Source of the DNA: Oleispira sp963851095
Lineage (GTDB): Bacteria > Pseudomonadota > Gammaproteobacteria > Pseudomonadales > Oceanobacteraceae
Assembly (NCBI GenBank): GCA_963851095.1
Contig: CAWKOX010000012.1
Span: 1 to 64,000 of the forward strand
Direction of reading: 5' to 3'
Length of the DNA stretch: 64,000 nucleotides
Position 1 is the stretch's first letter; the number at the start of each line of letters is the position of its first letter. The position numbers and the translations under genes are program-made. The notes below the pieces were generated by a model that was not told the DNA's origin, did no database searches, and saw only the letters and a list, made by a program, of their open reading frames with translations. Positions 1 through 9,427 of the stretch are shown one piece after another.

Positions 1-1890
<1,890 letters not shown>

Positions 1891-1892
1891 AT

Positions 1893-1924
1893 AACACCAA
1901 AACTTCGCAAAAGAAGTTGGTGTT
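1893..1924 (+). other. Hairpin in the 23S-5S spacer
   Basis: Just after the 23S 3' end, AACACC..AACTTC pairs with GAAGTT.GGTGTT across a GCAAAA loop, with a two-base bulge. It is probably part of the rRNA processing stem region. The rest of the spacer to 2072 holds no tRNA that I can recognise. Confidence 0.45.
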
Positions 1925-2072
1925 GTAGATCAAACTGAGAAACAACATTTAATTGAGAATTAACACTAAGATAAAATCAAACATGTATCCGACCCTATTT
2001 GCTAAGTGCTGCAGTCTCCTAACCCTAACAAGTTGGTCGTAGACAGTAAGACAAACACAAGGCATCAAGGTT

Positions 2073-2191
2073 TGCTTGACGACAATAGCGCTGTGGAACC
2101 ACCTGAACCCATCCCGAACTCAGAAGTGAAACGCAGTAGCGCCGATGGTAGTGTGGGGCTTCCCCATGTGAGAGTAGGTCATCGTCAAGCT
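2073..2191 (+). rRNA. rrf: 5S ribosomal RNA
   Basis: This is a ~119-nt sequence with the diagnostic 5S core CCCGAACTCAGAAGTGAAAC and GCGCCGATGGTAGTGTGGGG. The terminal helix pairs TGCTTGACGA at the 5' end with TCGTCAAGC at the 3' end. It lies 182 bp after the 23S 3' end in the usual order and is followed by a strong terminator. Ends are set from the terminal helix. Confidence 0.97.
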
Positions 2192-2200
2192 CTTATTCTA

Positions 2201-2237
2201 AAAATCCCTAATCGCATCGCGGTTAGGGATTTTTTTT
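2201..2237 (+). terminator. Rho-independent terminator of the rRNA operon
   Basis: AATCCCTAA (2203-2211) pairs with TTAGGGATT (2223-2231) around a GC-rich loop, followed directly by a run of eight T. It sits 10 bp after the 5S gene, as expected for the end of an rrn operon. Confidence 0.9.
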
Positions 2238-2256
2238 GCCTGAAAGAAAGTGGTGA

Positions 2257-2350
2257 CCCGCGATGCGGTTAGGGCTTTTTAGAATAATGACGATGGGTCT
2301 CTCTCACTAATACAGGGCAGCGAAGCGGGCTTCTCCCATGTGATAGTGGG
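2257..2350. repeat. Rearranged remnant of the 5S 3' end and its terminator
   Basis: Read on the minus strand, 2257-2309 closely matches the 5S tail plus terminator left arm (2170-2222): both contain GTGAGAG, CATCGTCA, ATTCTAAAAA, CCCTAA and CGCATCGCGG in the same order. On the plus strand, 2327-2350 again resembles the 5S segment GGGCTTCCCCATGTGAGAGTAGG with a few changes. An inverted and a direct fragment of the same gene end therefore lie side by side. Neither is a functional 5S. Confidence 0.65.
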
Positions 2351-2409
2351 GCTCACGTGACCGAAACGCAGTTTCGCAGCTCAGTGAGCGACTGCCCATG
2401 GATGGGCAG
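2351..2409. repeat. Nested palindromes, REP-like
   Basis: There are three inverted repeats in 59 bp. GCTCAC (2351-2356) pairs with GTGAGC (2384-2389), CGAAAC pairs with GTTTCG inside it, and CTGCCCAT GG ATGGGCAG (2392-2409) is an 8-bp stem. Read on the minus strand the last has the core CATCCATG, which recurs in the element at 47292-47470. Confidence 0.6.
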
Positions 2410-2906
2410 GCCGGAAGGCGCACCATGGACGGTAAGTTAGGTTGCTGTCTGCTAAAACGGCTTCAATCTTTTATCTTTTCAGCTCCTTGTGTCACAAACC
2501 AAAAAAACCAAACCCAAACCCAAGCATCACCAAAGCCCAGCACCAGCACATTCATCCAAAGCCACGCCGTAAGGCAATCAGTCAGTGCATCGATATAGTA
2601 CAAATAATGTTGATGAAACGGTCGAGTTATAATTCATAATCACAACAGAAGCTTTTAAAAAATTAATAGAAACAATGCCTTATAACTAGTACAACTGTTC
2701 AGTCTTGTTGGTAATTGGTTTTACCTATCGTGTTTGGGTAGGTTAATTGATTCCTCCATTCGACTTAATTGAAGTACTACCGTATTAATAACTCATAAAT
2801 ATCTTTTCTTTTTTTCCTCCCGTTGTTCAATAGGTATTAGTAAAGATCTTTGTTGTAAAGCGAAGGTCTCATAATAAAAATACAACACCACCGCCAGAGT
2901 TCAAAA
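2410..2906. other. Intergenic region upstream of the DUF6160-like cluster
   Basis: About 500 bp with no convincing gene. Two short overlapping open frames near 2398-2639 have no recognisable product and no ribosome-binding site. The last 250 bp are AT-rich and probably hold the promoter of the gene at 2907, but I cannot assign a definite -35/-10 pair. Confidence 0.5.
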
Positions 2907-3905
2907 ATGCTAAATAATGTGAACAAAATATTATTATTCAGCCTTCTGTTTATGCCATTCGTTAATGCACAGCTAGTGCCTATAGAAGAGCATGAGTTGT
3001 CACAAACAATAGGGCAGGCTTTTATAAATGTTGATCGCCTTCAGACAGCAAGAAACTCATCTAATGATTTAGTAGATACAACAAAAATAACCTTAGGGTT
3101 AGATATTAAAACTTCTTTAAATTCAGATTTATTAGACTTAGGTAATTATGTACGCAATGGTAGTGCAGGATCTGATATTAGAATCAATGATTTCGCTTTA
3201 GGAAAAATTGATTCTAATGGTGCGATTGTACCATTTGAGATTTCAGATCCATTTATCGAGTTAGCCTTTGATACAGACGCATCTGGTAAAGAAAATCTTA
3301 TTGGTCTCAGATTAGGTTTTGGTGGTGCTAAAGGAGCGCTATCTGGGAATATTGAGTCCTTAACAGGCAAGGTCAATGTAGATATTGTTGGACGAGCTGA
3401 GCCAATACGAGATGTGGCCGGATTCTGGAATAACATATTATTATCTGCAGCTGGCGTTTCTGATAATACTAGGCTTAGAGCTGCTGCAGAGCTAGTTCAG
3501 CCTAATGGTGTTCCTAATGCAGTTAGATCAACGATGGTAGGTATACCAAATGGTGACACTTTAGGGTGCGAGCAAGGCTGTAACCTTGGTGGCTTATCGG
3601 ATTTTTTATTGGGTTTATTTGGATCCAACGATTGCGCAGTGCTAGGTATCGCCACGTGCTTCCCTATTGGTATCTATAGAACATTAGATGTTGGTACTAA
3701 ACAAGCCGATGGTTCATTTACACAATCTCCCGGTTTGTATCTTTCTTTTTTATCAGAAAAACTTACCTGGGAACCGGGTACTCAACAGGCTGAAACCGGT
3801 GCATTTTTGAATGTTCCAAATGGTGGTCTTGAAGTTGATTTTCAGCAAGCGTTCAATGGTACCGAAAGAGTGAGAACCAAATATGTGGATGCCTATTATG
3901 ATTAA
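2907..3905 (+). CDS. Secreted DUF6160-like (Fil-type) protein 1
   Basis: 332 residues. The N-terminus (MLNNVNKILLFSLLFMPFVNA) is a clear Sec signal peptide, followed by QLVPIEEHELSQTIGQA. That motif (L.P...D/E..L....GQ) is shared by the next three proteins and is typical of DUF6160 / Acinetobacter FilA-like proteins. The mature part is rich in G, N, D and S with alternating hydrophobic residues, as in extended beta structures, and has a Cys pair cluster (GCEQGC, residues about 211-216). It is the first gene of a tight four-gene cluster and its end overlaps the next start. The family is described as putative pilus-assembly or surface proteins; the exact role here is unknown. Confidence 0.75.
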   Translation: MLNNVNKILLFSLLFMPFVNAQLVPIEEHELSQTIGQAFINVDRLQTARNSSNDLVDTTKITLGLDIKTSLNSDLLDLGNYVRNGSAGSDIRINDFALGKIDSNGAIVPFEISDPFIELAFDTDASGKENLIGLRLGFGGAKGALSGNIESLTGKVNVDIVGRAEPIRDVAGFWNNILLSAAGVSDNTRLRAAAELVQPNGVPNAVRSTMVGIPNGDTLGCEQGCNLGGLSDFLLGLFGSNDCAVLGIATCFPIGIYRTLDVGTKQADGSFTQSPGLYLSFLSEKLTWEPGTQQAETGAFLNVPNGGLEVDFQQAFNGTERVRTKYVDAYYD

Positions 3906-4965
3906 TATCCGACATACTATTTTTTTGATGGCTCTCCCTTCATTAGTTGCTGCTGATTTAATTCCTTTAGCAGATTCAACATTAAAGAAAATCGATGGAG
4001 AAGGCATTGGTATTGTTCTTGAAGATTTTGTCTTTCAGGCTGGAGAGCAAGTAAATGGAGGTACTTTTGAGATTTCTGGTTTAGAGAACTCAAATGGAGC
4101 GCCTGTTGTTTTTGGTATCTCGCAGTTTTATGTATCGGGTAGTAATAGTAATCGCGGCACTAATGTTATTAATAACCCCGTAAACCTTGGGCGACTTTTG
4201 TATCCTTATAATATTGAGTTGCGTGATGGTAATGATTTAGGTATTACAGATAAGGCTGTATTAGAGTTGGCAGCACCTGAAAAATTGGTAGATGAAAGTT
4301 ATTTTCAAGTTTCTAAAGAAAATAGAACTGAAAGTCGATATCCGGGACAGCAAGTTGCATCAGGACAGAGAGTTGATTCGATCAGTGGTTTTAACAATTC
4401 TATTTTTTCATCTAGAGCAGGAGAAAGAGCTGACTTAGGTATTCGCTTTGATTTAGAAGTAAATGGAAGCAATGCTCAGTCTTTAGAGAATCATATCAAG
4501 GACCTTGCCATAGATGGATCGTATGTTCGTCTATGGGGGGGCGGAAACAGAGTCGAAGCCGAGATTAACTTGAATATCTATGCCTCGCAACTTGAGTTTA
4601 GGGCGTGTAATTCTTCAGGTGCTAACTGTGGAGATTCGGTTTATTTTAATGATATCGGTATTGAATCCCAGATTGGTGATGGCAGCTATCAGCCCGTCAC
4701 GTTTGAAGTAACACCTGATGGCCAATTCTCTTTTCTTGTTGGCTCGTTAGAAGGTAAGTGCGCTACCAATGCTACAGGTGGTTGTGTTGCTGGCGCTGAT
4801 AAAAATCGATTGATTGAATATTATGAATCTGGTCCTACCACCAATACATATATTGGAAATATAAATATTGGTGGCGCTGCAGTAAATACACCTGGAAACT
4901 TTGGTAGCTCCACTATTTCTAATTTACAAATTCAATACTTAGAAGTCACCAGTCATGACTTGTAA
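3883..4965 (+). CDS. Secreted DUF6160-like (Fil-type) protein 2
   Basis: 360 residues, starting inside the end of the previous gene (23-bp overlap), which suggests translational coupling. GAAAGAGTGAGA lies 8-9 bases upstream of the ATG at 3883; ATGs at 3889 and 3898 are also possible. A signal peptide ending at LPSLVAA is followed by DLIPLADSTLKKIDGEGIG, the same leader-like motif as its neighbours. The mature region is G/N/S-rich and contains CNSSGANCG and CATNATGGC, short Cys-bracketed loops that could form disulfides in the periplasm or outside the cell. No catalytic motif is visible. Confidence 0.72.
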   Translation: MWMPIMINIRHTIFLMALPSLVAADLIPLADSTLKKIDGEGIGIVLEDFVFQAGEQVNGGTFEISGLENSNGAPVVFGISQFYVSGSNSNRGTNVINNPVNLGRLLYPYNIELRDGNDLGITDKAVLELAAPEKLVDESYFQVSKENRTESRYPGQQVASGQRVDSISGFNNSIFSSRAGERADLGIRFDLEVNGSNAQSLENHIKDLAIDGSYVRLWGGGNRVEAEINLNIYASQLEFRACNSSGANCGDSVYFNDIGIESQIGDGSYQPVTFEVTPDGQFSFLVGSLEGKCATNATGGCVAGADKNRLIEYYESGPTTNTYIGNINIGGAAVNTPGNFGSSTISNLQIQYLEVTSHDL

Positions 4966-4981
4966 TAGGATATATGGATCG

Positions 4982-5551
4982 ATGATAAAAAAAATAATGA
5001 TCATTCTGTGTTGTCTACCAACGTCTTATGTCTTTGCGCTAGAGCCTTTGGCAGAAGATGAACTGCAGCAAGTGCTGGGTCAAGGTGGGGTATACCTCTC
5101 AGGAGATATCACCATCAATGAAAACGGTGGTCCATTGAATGATGCATCCGATGCTTCAACGCCCGCAATCTGGCAGGCCAATTGTTCAGGTGCTTCAACC
5201 AATAAACGTTGTGGAGCACGTATTGCTGTTAATGCTGGTGATGGTGCCAATTCTGGTTGGCTAGTATTGGACAATATCCGGGGCCGCTTTTCTTTTGAGG
5301 GGATGACGCTAAAAACAAGAACCATTAATGATGGTTTTTCTGGAGATGGAGTTCTGTTTGACAATGATGTATTAGAAATAGGGCTGCCGAATAAAGTTAG
5401 TTATGGCGATGTAAGTTATACGCTTGCTAATAGTAGTAAGGCTAGACCAACGGATGTTGGCTTTAACCAAACAGATATTCTCAATGTTAAAGTCGATGGC
5501 GATGTGACTATGCGTGGTAATTTATTATTATTTCCAACGGGCACTCCATAG
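4982..5551 (+). CDS. Secreted DUF6160-like (Fil-type) protein 3
   Basis: The frame is open from an ATG at 4955, but I prefer 4982. From there the protein begins MIKKIMIILCCLPTSYVFA, a normal signal peptide, with AATAGGA about 11 bases upstream. About 189 residues. Mature start LEPLAEDELQQVLGQGG repeats the family motif. It has a Cys pair (ANCSGASTNKRCG) and then a beta-rich region with no recognised domain. It is half the size of its neighbours and ends 11 bp before the next gene. It is probably exported with the other three; function unknown. Confidence 0.72.
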   Translation: MIKKIMIILCCLPTSYVFALEPLAEDELQQVLGQGGVYLSGDITINENGGPLNDASDASTPAIWQANCSGASTNKRCGARIAVNAGDGANSGWLVLDNIRGRFSFEGMTLKTRTINDGFSGDGVLFDNDVLEIGLPNKVSYGDVSYTLANSSKARPTDVGFNQTDILNVKVDGDVTMRGNLLLFPTGTP

Positions 5552-5562
5552 GGTTAATTGAT

Positions 5563-7911
5563 ATGAATTGTAATAAATTAATTCTCGCTATTATGGCGTC
5601 CTCCCTTTCTTCAGTTAGCGTCTCTTTGGAGCGTTTAAGCGATTCAACATTATCTAATGTACAGGGCCAGTCAGGCTTAACGATTGAACAAAGCCAATTG
5701 CTTAATATTGATGATCTAAGTTATATCGATGATGGAAATAGCCTGAATATTCAAGGGCTACGCATTTCGTCTCAAACTGATATTAATGCAAGCTCAAGTC
5801 AGCGCTATGTACTTGATATAGGCGCTGATGGTGCTCTTTCAATAGAAGCGACTGTCAATCCAACGCAACTGCATGTCGATGCGATTAGAATCAATAATTC
5901 AGTAGGAAGCTTTGGTGATCTGACTTTGAACTTTGAGTCGGTGACTAATTTCTCGATTAAAGGAATGTCAACAGGGGGATTGGAAGGTAGTTTTGCTACA
6001 GGCATATCAAATGCAGATTTGATTTGGCAAACCAATGGTCATGCTATGTCCTTTGAGGATATTGCCTTTAATGCCAGTATTGATAGCTTCACGTTTGAGT
6101 ATGATGCGATTGACAATACCAAAGGCTTTACGCGTACTGGACTAGCGTTTGGTATGGATAATTTCGATTTTTCATTTTCAACCGGTGCACTAAGTTTGGC
6201 TGGAGTTAGTCTTGGTGAGCTATCTGGTGATTTAGCACTATCGGCGAATCTTCAAGTATTCGGTGGAGGCCGTTATGGAACACAAGGCTTAACCCTTCAT
6301 AGTCAAGTCTCTATTTTGAGTGATCCTACTAACTATGTGAAATTTACCGATGATGGTAATTCGTTATATATGGGAAATTTTAGCGGCTCGTTGAATGTGA
6401 CTAACCTCACATTAGATGTTGAATCTGATCATTTAGCGATGGGCTTTGATCAGTTGGATGGAGTATTCAATGCAGGAACGATTTTAATCGGTGACAGCTC
6501 ACGGCCAATTGGTTCAGTCGAGTTAACATTCTTATTTAACGATGATGACTTGAACGGGCGCTACAACCGTTTTCAATTATATCCAGGCATTCGCCAACCA
6601 GATTTTAATCTCATGCCTACAGGAATCAAAACCTATGCGGAAGATTTTTATTCAGGCATGACTCCAGCAAGTGAAGGTTTAAGTTTGGCAACACAGTGGA
6701 ATCTAGCGAATGCTGAGGTTGCTTATATTGATGATGGCCGTCGAGTGGTATTTAGCGGTATTGAAAGTTATGGCTCTGCGAATACAACCATTGATGTACG
6801 TGATCAAAAAATTGCGATTGGTATTTCTGATTTAAAAGGCTCGTACAGTATTGATGGTTTAAAGGTAGGGAACGATTCAGCTCAGTTACAAGGGGGGGCT
6901 GAATTGTTGCTCGCGCTTGAAGTTTATCAAGCAATGGACTTTGATATTGATGGTTTTACTGAAATTACTGCCGGAGGTGTTTCTGGTGGTGGTATACGCA
7001 TTAATGGTGATTATTATTTCAGTAACGCCAATATAGGCCTGTCTGTTGATGAAAATGACAATGGTATATGGGCGACAGGGGTTAACTACGATATTCACTT
7101 ACGAGACATTACTTTTGATGTAGAAGGTGATGGCATCCAAATTAATCGTGGTGAGCAGTGGAGTACCATGGATGTGACAAATCTACGCTGGGGTAATAAA
7201 ACTGCTGGTCGTAGCTTGGGCAGAATTAAACTTGAGCGTTTTGAAAGAAACTCTTTATTAGCTATTAGTCCAGGTGGTGCGGGTGAAGTTTGTGTCGGTG
7301 CAGCAGCGGTATCCGCCGTTACGTGCGGTGCGGCGGGCGGTCGTTGGGAAGATCGAGGTGAGCAAGGTATGACGGTATCCTTAAAAGCAGCATTCTCTGA
7401 TGCAGGCACCACTACAGATGGGTCAGCTCAAGCTCGAAATAGGTTTACTTGGGAGAATAATCGTAGTGAAAGTAGCCCTGGTGAATATATCAATGGTACT
7501 GGCACTCAAATGATTTTTGATAATTACAGTACCAATGATGGCCTTGGGACAAGCGATACAAATGGCTATGGCTTACAAGCTAACCTAAATATTGATGTAT
7601 TTGAGACGAAAGTATTGAAAAAAACTGACGGAGTCGATGCAAATGGTATTGCTGGTGATTTAGGTGAAGAGCTAATTTATGATGATAGTTCACGTAATTC
7701 ATATACTTACATAGCAACCCCTAATGAAGCTCAAAAAGCGCTTCGACCATTGGGCTTTGCTGTAAAAGGTAATGTGTCATTCAAAGAACTCAACATTGAT
7801 TCAGTACAATTGAAGCATCCAGATGTTGTTGCTCCTCAGACAGTATTTTATGGCGTTGTCATGCAGAATCTAAATCTAACAACTAACTTAACAGCAACCC
7901 CCATTCAATAA
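5563..7911 (+). CDS. Large secreted DUF6160-like (Fil-type) protein 4
   Basis: 782 residues, the largest member of the cluster. A short signal peptide (MNCNKLILAIMASSLSSVSVS) is followed by LERLSDSTLSNVQGQSG. The rest is a long series of beta-strand-like segments with recurring phrases (YIDDGNSLNIQGL; YIDDGRRVVFSGI; FTDDGNSLYMGNF) spaced by roughly 200-300 residues, which points to an internally repetitive beta architecture. A CVGAAAVSAVTCG loop near residue 577 could form a disulfide. It is most likely a surface or outer-membrane-associated structural protein. In Acinetobacter, related proteins sit in a fil operon, but I see no secretin, usher or ATPase here. Confidence 0.75.
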   Translation: MNCNKLILAIMASSLSSVSVSLERLSDSTLSNVQGQSGLTIEQSQLLNIDDLSYIDDGNSLNIQGLRISSQTDINASSSQRYVLDIGADGALSIEATVNPTQLHVDAIRINNSVGSFGDLTLNFESVTNFSIKGMSTGGLEGSFATGISNADLIWQTNGHAMSFEDIAFNASIDSFTFEYDAIDNTKGFTRTGLAFGMDNFDFSFSTGALSLAGVSLGELSGDLALSANLQVFGGGRYGTQGLTLHSQVSILSDPTNYVKFTDDGNSLYMGNFSGSLNVTNLTLDVESDHLAMGFDQLDGVFNAGTILIGDSSRPIGSVELTFLFNDDDLNGRYNRFQLYPGIRQPDFNLMPTGIKTYAEDFYSGMTPASEGLSLATQWNLANAEVAYIDDGRRVVFSGIESYGSANTTIDVRDQKIAIGISDLKGSYSIDGLKVGNDSAQLQGGAELLLALEVYQAMDFDIDGFTEITAGGVSGGGIRINGDYYFSNANIGLSVDENDNGIWATGVNYDIHLRDITFDVEGDGIQINRGEQWSTMDVTNLRWGNKTAGRSLGRIKLERFERNSLLAISPGGAGEVCVGAAAVSAVTCGAAGGRWEDRGEQGMTVSLKAAFSDAGTTTDGSAQARNRFTWENNRSESSPGEYINGTGTQMIFDNYSTNDGLGTSDTNGYGLQANLNIDVFETKVLKKTDGVDANGIAGDLGEELIYDDSSRNSYTYIATPNEAQKALRPLGFAVKGNVSFKELNIDSVQLKHPDVVAPQTVFYGVVMQNLNLTTNLTATPIQ

Positions 7912-8102
7912 ATTCGCTCATTTCTTTTTAATATAACAGCACTGATGGCTCTCGAGGGAGCTATTATGGCTGTTTAAAAAATAAACGAACGTTTCTTTTT
8001 TTATTATTATTATTTACTGATAATATTCTTCTGCAATGAGTATCAGGCAAGCGCTAAGCCGTTAACCCAATACTTGAATAGTATCGATCAGAGACAATAA
8101 TA

Positions 8103-9221
8103 ATGACAAACTTCTCATCGCTACTGCTCTCTTTATCTTTCTGCTTATTTTGCGGATCGATTTCAAATGATGCAGTCGCCAGAACACTTACCGACGATGA
8201 ACTACGTGCAAGAGCAATGGATCAGGGTCGTACCCTGCAATCACGTATTCGAGCGTTAAAAAAACTCTATTCATATATGCTTGTCGATGGAGAAATACCT
8301 TCGCGGACGACGTGTGTCTGGGATGTTTTGGGTAAACAAGGCCCTATTTATACATCGACGGTTGATCAACAACTACGGCTTAAGCACTACGGCATAACCA
8401 TGGCCGTAGAAGCTTACACCGATGAACAAGACGTTGTTGATAAGCTTATCGCAGGAGATTGTGATACCGGCATCATCAGTGGTGCTCAAGCAAGGCAATT
8501 CAATGACTTTACCGGCTCTATAGAAGCCTTAGGCGGAGTGCCGAGTCGTAAGCATATGAAGTATCTGCTTCAAGTGCTGTCCAGTACCTATGCGCATAAA
8601 AAGATGCAGCAGGGTAATTACCATATTGTTGGCATTATTCCGATTGGTTTCAATTATCTCTTTACCCATAACGGTAAAAAACCGACGCTAAAGCGTACCT
8701 TTAGTGGTAAAGCCGCAATTGTTAATGGTGATGTTTCGCAGCATGCACTTTATAGCGCGTTTAATATGACGTTAGTTAATGGCAATAATGCTGCTGCCGC
8801 AGCGGGCTCATACAACCTAGCCGAGGCGGATGTTCTGATGGCTCCACTGGTTGGCTATAACATGTTTAACCTAGGAGCGGGATTAAAGCATGGATCAATT
8901 TTAGATTACCCTTTATCTCAAATGACGCTTCAAGTGGTCTCACGTATTGATCGAATTCCGCCAGAAGTTGGGCAGTTCTTACGAGAAGACTTATTTGTTA
9001 AGTTGAATATGTTGTATCGAGAAGTTGAAAAGAATACCCGAGAGATACCGCGGGATAAGATGCTTAAATTATCTGCTCGGGAAGAAAAGGTGCTAGCAAC
9101 CAAAATTGCCTCTATTCGAGAAGATGTGATGAAGGAAGGCGGCTATAACAAAGGCATGATGAAATTACAGAAGAACATTCGCTGTAAAATTGATAAAACA
9201 TTACAGGAGTGTAAAAAATAG
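8103..9221 (+). CDS. Putative periplasmic solute-binding protein (DUF6091-like)
   Basis: 372 residues with an N-terminal signal peptide (cleavage probably after NDAVA). TTCVWDVLGKQGPIY and the following KHYGITMAVEAYTDEQDVVDKLIAGDCDTGIISG resemble a type II periplasmic binding fold, and the DUF6091 family is annotated as a putative solute-binding protein. No transporter genes are next to it, so the substrate cannot be guessed. It lies 191 bp after the Fil-like cluster on the same strand. The mature N-terminus TLTDDELRARAMDQG faintly recalls the motif of the upstream proteins, possibly by chance. Confidence 0.6.
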   Translation: MTNFSSLLLSLSFCLFCGSISNDAVARTLTDDELRARAMDQGRTLQSRIRALKKLYSYMLVDGEIPSRTTCVWDVLGKQGPIYTSTVDQQLRLKHYGITMAVEAYTDEQDVVDKLIAGDCDTGIISGAQARQFNDFTGSIEALGGVPSRKHMKYLLQVLSSTYAHKKMQQGNYHIVGIIPIGFNYLFTHNGKKPTLKRTFSGKAAIVNGDVSQHALYSAFNMTLVNGNNAAAAAGSYNLAEADVLMAPLVGYNMFNLGAGLKHGSILDYPLSQMTLQVVSRIDRIPPEVGQFLREDLFVKLNMLYREVEKNTREIPRDKMLKLSAREEKVLATKIASIREDVMKEGGYNKGMMKLQKNIRCKIDKTLQECKK

Positions 9222-9427
9222 GCGCTCTCACAGTATAAGCTGAGATGACGTGCAACTAAGCTGCCTTTAGCTGGTATTCATTAAATAAATAGCAGGTATA
9301 CATGTTATTAATTTCAATTATGGCGTGAATCTATCTACTATACGCATCGTAGCAAAAAGGTTTGGTGCATTGAGACACGCTACGAGGTTAGCACTGGCCC
9401 CCACTCACATTATTGAAGGATTGACAC

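Noticed and set aside
2006..2272. An 88-residue open frame across the 5S gene
   Set aside because: It overlaps 5S rRNA and its terminator; the product is a translation of RNA sequence.
2398..2639. Two overlapping small open frames after the rRNA operon
   Set aside because: Low-complexity composition, no ribosome-binding site, and they overlap palindromic repeats.
4955..4981. Upstream ATG for the third Fil-like gene
   Set aside because: It would add nine residues before a perfectly placed signal peptide; the ATG at 4982 fits better.
7912..7980. Terminator after the Fil-like cluster
   Set aside because: An AACAGC/GCTGTT pair exists but the inner stem is poor and no T run follows.
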